Source of the DNA: Phoronis australis
Lineage: Eukaryota > Phoronida > Phoronidae
Assembly (NCBI GenBank): GCA_002633005.1
Contig: NMRA01000506.1
Coordinates: forward strand, 222,276 to 286,275
Length of the DNA stretch: 64,000 nt
Direction of reading: 5' to 3'
Shown here: positions 12,900 through 25,000 of the stretch, in pieces
Position numbering within the stretch: the stretch's first letter is position 1
How the letters are laid out: the number at the start of each line of letters is the position of its first letter
The notes under the pieces: model-generated
Databases searched by the model: none
Seen by the model: the letters and a program-made list of their open reading frames with translations, nothing else
Told to the model about the DNA's origin: nothing
Made by a program: the position numbers and the translations under genes

Positions 12900-13700
12900 A
12901 CTGGTTTGTTGATAGATGGGCAAAAGTGTATTTTGCTTTGGTTTTTAAACTGCTCATCTCACCTTAAGAACAATACAAGAAGTGATACAGTTACTGCCTG
13001 CAAATCGAAAACATTATATGCAGGCAAATTAACAAAGTATAATAACAATAAATACGAAGAGGATTATTAATGGCAGATATCAAAAGACAATTTCTAAGTT
13101 CTAACAATGTACTACGTAGGATATTGCATGATCTAATTACAAATACAAAAATACACAGGCGAATAAACACACAAAGACACAAAAACACGGAAAGGTTGTA
13201 TCAATGAGACTTAAGATTTAAGTTTACTATTGTAAATGAAAGTGGACACTATATCTACCAGATCTAACTTAAGTGGTTGTTAACCATAAAGAAAAGCGAA
13301 GCACGTTTTTAATTATAGGTGGTAAATGTAAGTGACATCAATTTTTGAAGAGATTGACAGGATCTATTTGGTGATGGGACCTTTAAGAAAAAAGTTATTA
13401 ACACTATTCAAGGACCCAATACACAAAAATTTATACCTCTTGAAAATTATGTCGAAATTTTTGAGAATTAAAGAAAAGACCAGCACGTAGTTGATTAAGA
13501 ATTATTTCTTTGTGTCTTGTAATAGTTGTTATAAAAGCAGTCGGTGTGGATGAAACTCATGAGACTGACATCTTTTGACAGCAAGTTTCAGCGATTGCCA
13601 AACGTTGTGCAATTTTTAGACGACAAGGAATAACGTTCCGCAGCTGGATGCACTGAATAAGAGGAGGTTTACGAAATAAATTAGAAAAATTATGAGGTAT
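12900..13700. other. Stretch with nothing recognised
   Basis: AT-rich sequence between the LINE remnant and the transmembrane exon. It may contain the eroded 3' part of the LINE, but no motif could be named. No tandem repeat or clear inverted repeat was seen. Confidence 0.35.
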
Positions 13701-13707
13701 TACAAAC

Positions 13708-13933
13708 TCAAGCATGATGTGCTAAAATGGGTGCTTCTGATATTGTTAAAAAGTAGTAAATTGTAATGATTATTAATATTGTGAAAACTCCTATAAATAA
13801 TGACGTGTTGTTTTCTAAGGTCTGAGAGTCGAAAGTTTTTGCTTCAGTTACAGTAACGTATGCCTTACTGGAAACCCTTATGGAACCAGACACGCACAAT
13901 GCTGCCCAATACACTTTGATTACACATCCAGTA
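13708..13933 (-). CDS. Possible last exon of a membrane protein
   Basis: A minus-strand frame of about 75 residues ends at TGA (13708-13710). The exon would begin at 13933 after the acceptor TGTCGCAG, in phase 2. It reads GCVIKVYWAALCVSGSIR and SSKAYVTVTE, which resembles the last strands of an immunoglobulin or fibronectin-like domain. A 20-residue hydrophobic segment follows (LFIGVFTILIIITIYYFLTI), then a short tail (SEAPILAHHA), as in a type I membrane protein. The leucine-rich-repeat exon at 17130-17400 lies upstream on the same strand, and its possible donor is also phase 2, so the two may be one LRR-type receptor gene. The link is inference; no Ig exon was found between them. Confidence 0.4.
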
Positions 13934-14069
13934 CTGCGACATGACAAAACAGGTGAAAGTGGATCATGATGAATAGAGGCCGGCGGATACGTATGGTCTC
14001 ATTTACTACGTAAGCCAACACTGGGGCGCATTATGTCGCCAGCCGACTAGAGCGACGTCTTGCGTGAAA

Positions 14070-14330
14070 ATGGCATTGGCTGAATTACTTTGTTGCACCT
14101 TTGCAGCATTTGTTTGTATGTGTTTCTTGACTTTGCGACAATGCGGGGAGTGGCAAAGATGCACTGAAAGCCTGGAACAAGTCCGCTGCCAACAAAATGA
14201 CGCACAAGATGGAAGTACTCTAATAAAGCAAGCACTCGCAGATACTCCAATAATTCAACTGTTGACAGAAGCAGATAGTCCCAGTACAAACCTCTGGACA
14301 GACTCGGCAGTGATCGGCTCAGGTTCCTGA
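14070..14330 (+). CDS. Small hypothetical secreted or membrane ORF
   Basis: An 86-residue frame starts at an ATG in a fair Kozak context (GTGAAAATGGC). The N-terminus is hydrophobic (ALAELLCCTFAAFVCMCFL), could act as a signal peptide or anchor, and is followed by a polar, cysteine-containing segment. I do not recognise it, and an overlapping frame is open on the other strand, so it may be chance. A CG-rich stretch just upstream could be a promoter. Confidence 0.2.
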   Translation: MALAELLCCTFAAFVCMCFLTLRQCGEWQRCTESLEQVRCQQNDAQDGSTLIKQALADTPIIQLLTEADSPSTNLWTDSAVIGSGS

Positions 14331-14689
14331 TGTGACGTGTTCCGAAGATAGCCGAAGTTGAAAATTTTCTGTTCTCAAAATTTTGTGGGGAAGTGGGAGC
14401 GAGTTTTAAACGAATAATAGAAAAATATAGGGTATGAAATAAAAAGAAATGTGATTTATAAGCAAACTTTATTACTAGTCAACACATGTGTATACATATT
14501 AAATACAACTAAATAGCTGTGAACCAATCTCTTTAAGACACTGCGACAGACGACGAAGCCACCAAAGACCCTTAGACGGCGAGGAAGTTTTCAGGAGAAA
14601 AAAAATGTATATATGAGGATCATACAGTTTTAGAAATTGGCCACCGAACCTATGTTCAGCCATATTCAGCAATATTCTCCGACACAACC

Positions 14690-14925
14690 GAACGAGCCCC
14701 CCAATTATTGGACGAATTGGGCAAAAAGGTCCGCCTCAGAGAAAAAAAAGTCCGGGTAAACGAAACAAGAGTCCACAAAATCCCACGGGAAGCTGGCGCG
14801 GATGCACAATTCGTGGGCCTGAACCAAGTGGCACGGTTTTTTCATTAGTCCTCGTTGATTTCATTCACTAAAAGGTCCGCACACCGAAAAATTCGAAAAT
14901 TCGAGCCTCCCTATACTTTAGGTTG
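14690..14925 (+). repeat. Dispersed GGCAAAAAGGTCCGC repeat, copy 1
   Basis: Matches 26150-26385 in the same orientation. Shared words are GCCCCCCA, TTGG-CGAA-TGGGCAAAAAGG, GTCCGCCT-AGAGA, AAAAAGTCC, a GTCC-C-AAA run, AAAAGGTCC, and ATTCGAGCC with a C-rich end. A reverse-oriented fragment (CTTTTTGGCCACTTCGCCAAA-type words) lies near 15980-16015 next to an unresolved base at 16028. I see no coding capacity. Confidence 0.6.
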
Positions 14926-14929
14926 GTTG

Positions 14930-17125
14930 CGCGCATGCAAACAATAACCGAAGAGCAGAGACCGTTAAGCAAAACCTGAAGTTTGCCCCGAGATAAAGTT
15001 GGCAAACGACATGTATTACGAAAAATCTTGGCAAATCCAGTACAAACTTATATGCTGGTACCAGAAAGCTAGAAAATATGGTTACGATCTTCATTAACGC
15101 ACTTCAAGATATTCCAGTCTTGTTCGTCATATCCGCGACAGGCCCACAAATGTTCGACTCGCTGTGTCGGCTGTCACATTGCAGAACCATTTTTTTAATT
15201 AAGCCGATATTGTTCTTTCATTAAGGAGGGTAGCAAGTGGCGACGTCTCGTTTCAACAACCAACACAAAGTAAGTGTTGTTTATGCCAAATGTTCAGTGA
15301 TTTACACAGTACACCAATGTGGAAAGACTTTGCCAGCCGATTCCGCGCATCTGCTGTGGGAGCGAGTATTGGCAACAATGGCCATTGGTGGCACAGATGC
15401 CCGGGACGAGATGTTGCTTGGAAACCATCATCTGCAGCACCATCTTGGCCACTCAAAAATCTCTAGATTTGTTTATGTATTGCGACCACATTGAAGAACC
15501 TTTTTAGCGATAAAAAGAGAATTCGTTCAAGACTTTTGAGATTTAAATCATGGTTCCTTATTCTTTGAGCGACTTCTTCTTACCCGAAAAATTATTAAAC
15601 GGCAAAATGGTGTCTGTCATGACTCAAAATTTCATGTTAAACTGATTGGACGTGAACTAAAACAATTCAAAAGCGAATGGGGGATCGTATATAGTTAAGT
15701 AGTTTCAATTCACAAATTTTGTGGGGAAATCTTAACCACGTGAAACTAGGTCGCAAGCTCGTCAGAGACCGGTAGATAGGCGTATCCTTTGTTCACTTTG
15801 TTCTTCTTTCTTATAACAAAGATAATGGTACAATATCCGTGCGACCTGGATTGTTATATCCAACAAAGACGCTAAAACGGAAAACAATTGTAGTGCCCGT
15901 CGCATAAATCTCGCAAGTTAAACAATAGCTTGTGATTACGATACGACGTCATAAGTCAGTTTTTGTTTCTCTGAGGAGGACCTTTTGGCCACTTCGCCAA
16001 ATAGGGGACTCGTTCGAGCACCCCCCCNCCATGCGTGCGCGCATGATCTGCGATGAGATTAGGCTACAATGACTTGCCCAGATTTTTTGGGATTCAGGTG
16101 GATTGTTGCAACCACCGTGCTGTCTAGAAAAAATAAAAACCTTTAATCATGCAGACTTTCATCGATTTGTCGGGAAATGCTAGTATTCCCATGGAACTTG
16201 CGTATGGGTCACTGTGTACGTGCGTTGAAGTTTAACTGCGAGTGTCCTTGGTACTTAGACACCGACCTTCCTTTCGACAACGTATACCGTAGGCCTACAC
16301 AGAATAGTCAAGATTTTGAACAGTCCTAGTTCCGTGTGGATGGAAAATGGATGTGTCCTCAGCTGATTAATGACTAACAGAAACTACGACGGAATGAAAC
16401 AAGTACTTCGAAATATCGTGTGTTTTAATCATGTCTCATGGTCAATTGCTTCACCAATGTTCTGTTGAGAGTCGAACATTGTTCCGACGATACGAACTGA
16501 ACGGAATCATGTTAACGACAGGTGTCGTGTATTCAACCAATTTTGCATATCGGAAAGCGTGCTCCCGAAGTATAGTCAGAAAAGCAAAGTTAATTAATCC
16601 TGAACCTTGCGTTTAACTTGATATACAGACTTACGTCACCCCTTTTTTGTAATTATTTATGTCTCACTGAAAATAAGAATAAGCACATCAAAGAAAAATC
16701 TATATCGAGCACAAGCAAACACACAAAACATTTACATGCACGCAAAAACAAACACACAAACATCATCTAACTTATAAAATCATGTTTTTGCAGGTAAGAA
16801 ATAAGGATTTCCTAAAACAGTTTGAAGGGGTTGGATATTTCTTTGAAAATAGTAGTTGTGCAGATAGTACTTAGATTTTGTAAACCACGGATCATTTACT
16901 CTCTAAAAATGTTAAAAAATACTTAATGTTCAATTAGTAGCCCCAAAATTACATCAAAAATGTGCCACCCCGGCCATGATAACATTTTATCTAAGTCTTA
17001 GATTAAATCTTGTTGAGATGCTAAGCAGACTAAGACTTTAAATCTCCTACTACAAAAATTTTCAAGAAGTCACATCCACAAACATGTGATTAAATGTTTC
17101 ATACAGCAACACAAAAGTCACGTGT
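14930..17125. other. Stretch without a confirmed gene
   Basis: There are no recognisable exons. A frame near 15300-15500 reads MWKDFASRFRAS and GNNGHWWHRCPGRD and looks somewhat coding-like, but it has no family match, so it is not called. A single N at 16028 lies in a C-run beside a GCGTGCGCGCATG word. Nothing else stands out. Confidence 0.35.
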
Positions 17126-17129
17126 GTCC

Positions 17130-17400
17130 TCACGAACTAATCTTATCTATTTCAAAAGGCTTTTTGTACAAAACTTTCTGCTTCTTTGGCAAGGTACATT
17201 CGCCCTCTAGTGTTGTGCTTGTGATTGAATTCCAAAAATAGCACATAATGCTAGCTAGTCCGCAGTCGCACGTTAAGTTATTACCGTGAAAATAGTGATC
17301 AGGTAGGAAGTATTTTGGGACCGCTGTGAATCGATTGAAAGCAAGATTCAACTCGTGAAGATAGGTACTTGTCTTTGTCATTGTGCTGGTACGCCGGATC
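17130..17400 (-). CDS. Leucine-rich repeat C-terminal exon, partial
   Basis: The minus-strand frame carries the last leucine-rich repeat (LHELNLAFNRFTAVP) followed by an LRRCT cap: NNLTCDCGLASIMCYFW and later GECTLPKKQKVL. It has the CxC...C...C cysteine pattern and the C-terminal 'CxxPxxxxxxxL' of the family. Such caps close extracellular LRR domains of receptors and Slit-like proteins. The frame ends at TGA (17130-17132), but a donor GTGAGG just before the stop would let it splice on toward 13933. The N-terminal part of the frame beyond about 17400 runs into a GGGGGTTCAAACCCCC repeat and is probably not coding. No further LRR exon was found upstream, so this is an exon of a partly visible gene or a pseudogene fragment. 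Confidence 0.6.
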
Positions 17401-18261
17401 ACATCCAGAGGCGGATCTACGGGGGTATTTAGGGGGTTCAAACCCCCTCGCGACAGGATCAAAAATAAAAATTTAGTGCTTGTGTCACAGAATGCATGGT
17501 ATTTCAACTGAAGTTCGAGCCCCTGATACGTGATGTTGAGATGAAGCAGTAGGCCTACTCACGCCGACGCACCAGCCACTCCGCATCTCATTTGCAATAG
17601 ACACGTACGGTCTCTGTGAAAGTTTTAAACAACAGGTAGCGCTGTTAAACGACAATGGTGGACATGATCGCAGTGACGTGATGAACTTCTAAATCTCTCC
17701 ATAGATACACGTTATCTGTACTCTATCCTGTAAGTATGTTCAAAGACCTGTTCCTCTAACTATTTTATAACGTACGATTTTTATTTAGGAAATAGCATAC
17801 ACTAGGAAAGGAGAAGGGATTAGTAAATTGTCGGTCAGTTACGACGAGTTGGCCAATCGTGGATTTCAAACCAGTTTCACTCTCGTCAGCCGTTCACCGT
17901 TAGGCGTTATGTAGACCCACTATATTATAAGAACATGGTAATTACGCATGTTCTGACATTGGAACTTAAAACCATCAGATATTGTGTATTGGCCTGAAAT
18001 CGCTTGTTACCGGCCAAACAAAGGTTTGTGGTTTTCTCAGAATTACCTCCGACCCGAAAATGAGCCAAGATTACTTTTTCGGGTCAGTCTATCACGATCA
18101 AAACGCGATATGTGTCGTCTGTGAAGAATTACAATTATAGCCACATAGTTATCTTAAAGGTAATTAAATTAATAAACATGCGTTCCCGTCAAAAAAACTA
18201 ATTTTTGATTTAGACCGTTTGCTATAAAATTGGTCTCGATTGGTTCCTTACTAGGCTACTG

Positions 18262-18650
18262 ATGCTTATTTCCATTCAACTTTTAAATTTACTCTTCATA
18301 AGAGTTTAAGGGTCTGTAACCCTCTTCATAAGAGTTTAAGGGTCTGTAGCCCTCATTCACTTCATATTGGATGGCCTTCCTACAAGTCTCATTACATGTT
18401 GCGGTTCTCAAGATCATAGCTCCGGTCTTATGACCGTAGATTGCTTTGATTGACTACTCACTGACCTTCCGTTGGAGGCCAATCAAAGCAATCTATGGTC
18501 GTAAATAAGATTTCAAGAACCGCAACACACAGTGATGCAACTGAACGAGACTTGTCGGAAGGCGATCCAAAAGAGTGAATGAGGGTTACAGACCCATTCT
18601 CTCGTATGAAGAGTAAATTAAAAGGTGAGTGGAAATAATCACCGGTGCAC
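18262..18650. repeat. Fold-back inverted repeat, arms about 180 bp
   Basis: The left arm (about 18262-18455) and right arm (about 18470-18650) are imperfect reverse complements. Paired words include TTTACTCTTCAT / ATGAAGAGTAAA, AGGGTCTGTAACCCTC / GAGGGTTACAGACCC, TGCGGTTCT / AGAACCGCA, and AGATTGCTTTGATTG / CAATCAAAGCAATCT. A 29-bp stretch around TTCATAAGAGTTTAAGGG is duplicated inside the left arm only. This is a fold-back or MITE-type element. Confidence 0.8.
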
Positions 18651-19081
18651 AATACCAGGGTCTCAACTGCCATAGTAGGGATGGTGATCATCCCATAGGC
18701 ACTTGATACCCTGGAACTTTTTCGGTAAATTATGGCTCACACTGATCAAACCATCATAGTCATGTTGCTATACGTACCTTTTGCATATAGAGGGACACTT
18801 TAGGAGGCTGTTGATGTCTTTCACTCTTCCCAGCACGAACAAATACTCCGGCAATCAAACTATTTCGAACAGTCCATCGTTCACTTCTTTCCTAGCCCAG
18901 AAATCACATCTTTTTTGACAAAGGAACACTTTGAGACCAAGTTCATCATTGTCAATGGTCTAAATCAGAAGTTGTTTTTTTTGTGACGGAAGGTGAGTTT
19001 ATAGCCACTTTATATTATGCAATGGCACCGTAATTCTTTGATGAAAGTGGAATTTCTACCTGCAGTGCACAAACGGGCAGA

Positions 19082-22000
19082 ATGCGTCCTGACGAACACA
19101 AGAGAAAGAGGAGTCAACAATACAAGAAAAAACATGCGATCGAAGAGCAAACAAAATCTAAGGACAAGAACAAACAAAACAGCAAGCCTAGCAAGAATGA
19201 TGTTGGCCAAAAACATAAGCCAATAACAACTTCATTAGTTGAAGGCAATAAAGCTGGGGACAATGCTGAGGTAGTATTTGGACAAGGTTGTTACTCTCTT
19301 GTCACTTAAAGATTTATAGGACACTGGGAAAATGTCCAAATTTGGCTAACTTCGGAACATCATATCTGAGAAATGGGTGATCGAATTCATGTGAAACTTT
19401 CATACACTATGCTATTTTATAAAAAATCATTAAAAGTTTTTTAATGTTCCACTGTTGCATGAGGGGATATCATATGAAAGGACTTTTATGTTTTTCGTGA
19501 AAAAGTCAGAAGTTGCATAAAATGAAAACGAATTGATCAGTTAGAAAACTGTAGCAGCGCTTTTGAGATTTCATCGTGAACTTGATTTACATTTTATGAA
19601 ATTTAGTCATGTTATTGATACCGATATTTTGTTATCATTGTACCTTCCATTTTGCTAAATTAACGAGTGTTAAAAAGTCAAAAATCAAATTCTATGGGCT
19701 TTCCACTTTAAGAAAATATGTATTTCTACTCGTTAAAGTCAATAGTTTTTGTATATTTGGCTAATTAAACAGACTTGTTGATAGAGTCCTACACAACTTT
19801 AACAAGTCTAGGCGTACATGTGTGGATGCAATATTGCCGTTGTCTCTCTTTGGGCATTCGCTGTCTGTCTAGTTTTATAATTGATGATTTCAGCTTTTTG
19901 ATTGATTTTGCTTTTAAAAATGTAACAACAGATTTAGCTTTAACTTTTCAATTTGAAGTTGGTTTAATCAACTTTGTCAGAATTTTGATAATTTTAGTGA
20001 CCAAATTTGGCGCAAATGTTTCATTTGGTTAGGTTTTGTCATCAATAAACTGTTCATGCGTTATGAATTTTTATGCTCTCCCTATGGTAATTTGATTATA
20101 AAGTACCTCTAATTGTTTTATTTACCGATTTATATTCTCTAATTATAAACATTTTAAAAAATATACAATTTTTATTGTTTTTGTAAGCAAAACTGCAGTG
20201 GCAATTGCATGAAGTCAGATCCAACCAGACCGAGAAATTGAAATAAAGCGTAAAAACACTTAACCAAAAAGCTGGGGGTACAAACTAGAAAAACCACTAC
20301 TTTGTTTAAGTTAAGAAAAAACTGACTGATGCATGTTTTACTTAAGGCCAAAAAAGCATCTTTAGTTCTTGTTTGTACCTAACTAATTTTGAAGCCTGTG
20401 TTCACTACTTGAAGAATAAAATAGTTTCTTTTGAAAAGCTCTACAAAGACTCGCCAATAAAGTTTTAAGCACTGTTGCTTGTCCAGTGAGGCAGAAGTAT
20501 CTATAAATGATGCACTGTCTCGCAGGCGCGAATTCTAAGCAAAGCTAGAATTGTCATAAGCATGTAATTTATTGCGAAGACAAGGCTGCCAGTTTAGAAG
20601 AGTGAAAACATTGCCACTTATGTAGAGTTGATAGTTTTTCGTTTAAATACTCAACATCGTCAATGAGTCAAGTTAATGAACTTTTGTGTAAAATAAAGCT
20701 TAAGTTATCACTGTCTTAGCCTAGACTATGTTTACAACCTGGCCCCCAGTAGAATAGTATAAATTTTGTGTTTGTCATCCTCAACTCTGATGAGCCTGTG
20801 TGAGAAGGTGCTGGACATATCACTGAATGATAACTTTATTTTTACCATTTTAGGTAACTAACCATCAGCTTGTATACAGACGGCGTAAAATAGAAAGTAA
20901 CTGGCAACGTTACGAAGATGACAGTGAAGATGTGGAGAGTACAGCGACTTCTAGAGGGGAGAGTTTTCAGAAGCTGCTGAGCTCAACAGGTGTGTTTATG
21001 TTCATTTATACCTAAAAGAAACTTCTTGCAAACTAGCACTTTATATATAATGTATGGCGTCATTGTACCATGTTAATCCCTATTCCTGTTTGAAAACATT
21101 GAAAATTGTGATACATTATTAGGCATGTCCATGACCTACTTACTTTGTGAGGCAGATCAAGAAAAATTTGGCATTTTTCAAGCCTCGAAAGTGTTATGAT
21201 ATACCGTCAGAGGTCCTAAAGTCGTGAGTGCCCTAAAGTCGTGAACGATTTCATTTCCTCTTCTGCGCGGTCCCGCGATATCTGGCGTTGAGGTTTCTAG
21301 CGTTCATCTGCTTACGAACGTCAAACGAATACCCGGACATGTTGGTATTCACAATATGATAACAAACAGTGAGTGAGTGGCTTCTTTTTTCAAATGTATC
21401 TTAAAAACAGCATATTTTACTATTCCACTTTTTTGTGCATTTTTGGGATATATTTTTTTCGAAAATATTCATCGTTCAGATTTACTCAAACACGCGCTGC
21501 AGGGGTAGCTTGAACAATGTATCAAAATGTCCCAGGGTCGATCAAATTTTGTAAGGCCAAAGCAATAAAATACAGAGATATACTTGATGCTGGGTTCTTA
21601 GCGTTTTACGTGAACAACTTCATTGAGAACGTCTGTACACATCAAAGTTGGGTGCAAAACATATAACAATTTATTTCAATTGAAACTGAATTAATAAACA
21701 ATGCAGTCCATTTTTATGTCGTCTAGAGTAACTGTAAGCACATGTAGTTGACTTGTGTGGTCTTACTTCTTGTATTCCCGTCTAAACGAAACGGTCACGA
21801 CTTTAGGGCCTCATTCAAAATGGCCGGCGATATCAGCGACCGTTTCAAAACTCTGCTTACGGAGACAACCAAGGATTAAGATTGTCAAAACGCGTATATT
21901 TGTGAAGGCATATATATGTCCATGACATCACATGAGCAGTTGCTAAGGGACATTGGGTAGTATGACAGTCAGCTGCTTATTATGCTTATATTCACGACTT

Positions 22001-25000
22001 TAAGTCACCGGTGTATACGAAGGGTGTGAATGACCAATCCATTTTATAGTGCAGAGTAAGAGAAATGCAATATCTTTCAAACCTCTGTAGGTACTCTTAA
22101 ATTTAAGGAATGTATTTGGCTGACCTATTTTGTGAAGTATGTTTTAAACTTAAGGCACCAGTTTTAAGGGGATATTCTCGGCAAGAAAAATACTTTTACA
22201 GAAAATAGCAGGAGCATGGAATTGAACCCTTTAACTCCATAGAACCATCAGAATGTGCCACTGCTGAGCCAAATCCTTGCATATATTTAAGTGGTAAAGA
22301 CACTGCTCTTTGTTTTTACGATTATCTGGCAGACAACGATGACAATTGGCGTTTTTTAATGAAATGGCAAAAACAACGAATTTTGTTTTATTGCTCTGGT
22401 CAAAGTTCATAACTTCAAAAAACCTGCCCCATCCAACAATACCAAAATGTGTGTTTTTGGATGTTAAACCAATAATGTCACTTTAAAAACCTAACATTTA
22501 CTTGTTATTTGTATAAAAACACTTTCATTTTGACAACTCTCCGTTATGAGGTTGGTTTCTATGTTCTTCTAACATTCTCACATTAGAGAAGAAGTTTGGA
22601 CTGTGGTAAAACTGACATCATTTTGGCTCAAGACAAGGCTCTAGAAGATGGACTCAACGCCGAGGAAATTTGGGCAGAGCGTGACCTCCTTGGGGGGAGA
22701 AGTAACAAACCGCCAGTGTTTTCTCCAGACTTGTCATCACCAATTTTATTATGGTAAATTGTCCAAGTCATGTCTATTGTACACAGCAGCTGTTTGTTTT
22801 TGTATTTCAGGTGAAGCGTTGGCACAGTTTCAATTTGAAGAAGAGAAAGATTGGGCCAGTGATGTGGACGCTTTTTCAGACTTTTTTAAAATCGATTGCC
22901 ACAAATTGTCTGCTCGTTTGAAGTGCGTCCCATTGCATAAGAGATTACAACTTCCCTTTGAAGTCCTGGATGTGAGTTTTGTTATTAAGTCAGTTTCTCT
23001 TTTAAGTTTTGACAGAGGTCTTAAGGGCAGACAAAATACAGCTATTTGCTATTTGTCGTTGTTGAAATACAAGGTGGTGTATATGAAGTAATGAGATGAT
23101 GCTCTGTTCAGGTTTTCATATTGAGGCAATTCTCTGTTAAACCTTACCAACACCCAATTCAATATTCAGTTGAATGAGTCCCTCCTTTTAGGATTTGAAA
23201 TGACCCAAAATCTTTTGTTCAACCGGTGGTCCTGATGGCGCAGCCAACTAGAGCATCTGCATGGTTAGCAGAAGGTCCTGGGTTTGAGTCCCAGTCATGG
23301 CATTATCTTTTCAAGCTTATTCATTAGGTCACGTTATATGGCCAATAGGTGGCATGCAGACCAGACTTAAAAATGTTCGCAACCTATATTTCCAAGATTT
23401 ACATATTGACATACACTCACGATTTGAAGGGTGGGATACCCTTCACTAAGTGTGATTAGATTTCTGTGTTTGAATAGTGGTTCTTATTGCTTACTGGACT
23501 ATAGCGTCTGCATGGTCCAGCCTTGGCAGAAATCTTTTCAGACATATATTAATAAGGTCATGTCATGTGACCAATAGGCGGTGTGCAGACCAGACTTCCA
23601 AATGTTTGAATCACAGTCTTTCACCATTTGGCAAGCCCTGAGCACAGTCATCAAATTTCACCTGTTCAAATGAACTCTAACATCAAACTGTAATTGCAGG
23701 AAAAGACTATTTCAAAGTTTAACTGCGATGCCGAGGAAAACCGGATAAAATATGCTGATCTCGTGAAGTGTAAATCGAGGACAGATGTCAGTGTTACGTC
23801 CGACTGCAAAGTGTCTATGCATGATGACCTGGCGGGTATTCATAATATCAACATCGACCTGGACCAGATCCTCAATCCGTGTACAATAGGGGGTGCTACA
23901 GAGAGTGTCTTGAAGGACAATAGAGTAGTCATTGATCACACGATCAAGGAAAGTACGAGATGTGTCAGTGAGGAGAAATGTCTGGATTTTCTTCTTAAGT
24001 NAATATAGCTATTTGCTATTTGTCGTTATTGAAATACAAGGTGGTGTATATGAAGTAATGAGACAATGCTCTGTTCGGGTTTTCATATTGAGGCAATTCT
24101 CTGTTAAACCTTACCAACACCCAATTCAATATTCAGTTGAACGAGTATCTCCTTTTAGGATTTGAAATGACCCAACATCTTTTGTTCAACCGGTGGTCCT
24201 GATGTCGCAGCCAACTAGAGCATCTGCATGGTTAGCAGAAGGTCCTGGGTTTGAGTCCCAGTCATGGCATTATCTTTTCAGACTTATTCATTAGGTCACG
24301 TTATATGGCCAATAGGTGGCATGCAGACCAGACTTAAAAATGTTCGCAACCTATATTTCCAAGATTTACATATTGACATACACTCACGAGTTGAAGGGTG
24401 GGATACCCTTCACTAAGTGTGATTAGATTTCTGTGTTTGAATAGTGGTTCTTATTGCTTACTGGACTATAGCGTCTGCATGGTCCAGCCTTGGCAGAAAT
24501 CTTTTCAGACATATATTAATAAGGTCATGTCATGTGACCAATAGGCGGTGTGCAGACCAGACTTCCAAATGTTTGAATCACAGTCTTTCACCATTTGGCA
24601 AGCCCTGAGCACAGTCATCAAATTTCACCTGTTCAAATGAACTCTAACATCAAACTGTAATTGCAGGAAAAGACTATTTCAAAGTTTAACTGCGATGCCG
24701 AGGAAAACCGGATAAAATATGCTGATCTCGTGAAGTGTAAATCGAGGACAGATGTCAGTGTTACGTCCGACTGCAAAGTGTCTATGCATGATGACCTGGC
24801 GGGTATTCATAATATCAACATCGACCTGGACCAGATCCTCAATCCGTGTACAATAGGGGGTGCTACAGAGAGTGTCTTGAAGGACAATAGAGTAGTCATT
24901 GATCACACGATCAAGGAAAGTACGAGATGTGTCAGTGAGGAGAAATGTCTGGATTTTCTTCTTAAGTTAGATAACTACATGGATGAGGAATATTTGGGTT

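Larger units (their letters stand above)
11150..12900 (+). pseudogene. LINE ORF2 reverse transcriptase, decayed
   Basis: A broken reverse-transcriptase reading frame of the L1/Tx1-like type. Recognisable blocks in order are WVKILNSSS (about 11270), a degraded RQGNP block (about 11350), NGIIKVLNIGNLESK followed by the catalytic YADD box in QYADDSAHFLGGSEKF (about 11420-11520), FGSKLNLDKTE (about 11550-11590), KWATVHLLYLEITFS (about 11650-11700), VWSKRNSTILGNITVI (about 11837-11885), and LVHLFITLP then KFIWWGNDRIARKTL (about 12140-12255). Stops and frame changes separate the blocks, so it is dead. It is split by a MITE (11888-12127), and codons after ITFSADL have been amplified into a 31-bp tandem array. 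The end near 12900 is uncertain. Confidence 0.75.

Noticed and set aside
15237-15507. Several overlapping frames near 15.3 kb, including one reading GNNGHWWHRCPGRD
   Set aside because: Three frames and both strands are open over the same bases and no family could be named; without a homologue or splice partner it is not called.
23694-24008. Separate gene or functional AVEN exon in duplication copy 1
   Set aside because: It is an exact copy of the start of exon 4, cut off at an N with no 3' continuation; only the second copy completes the protein.
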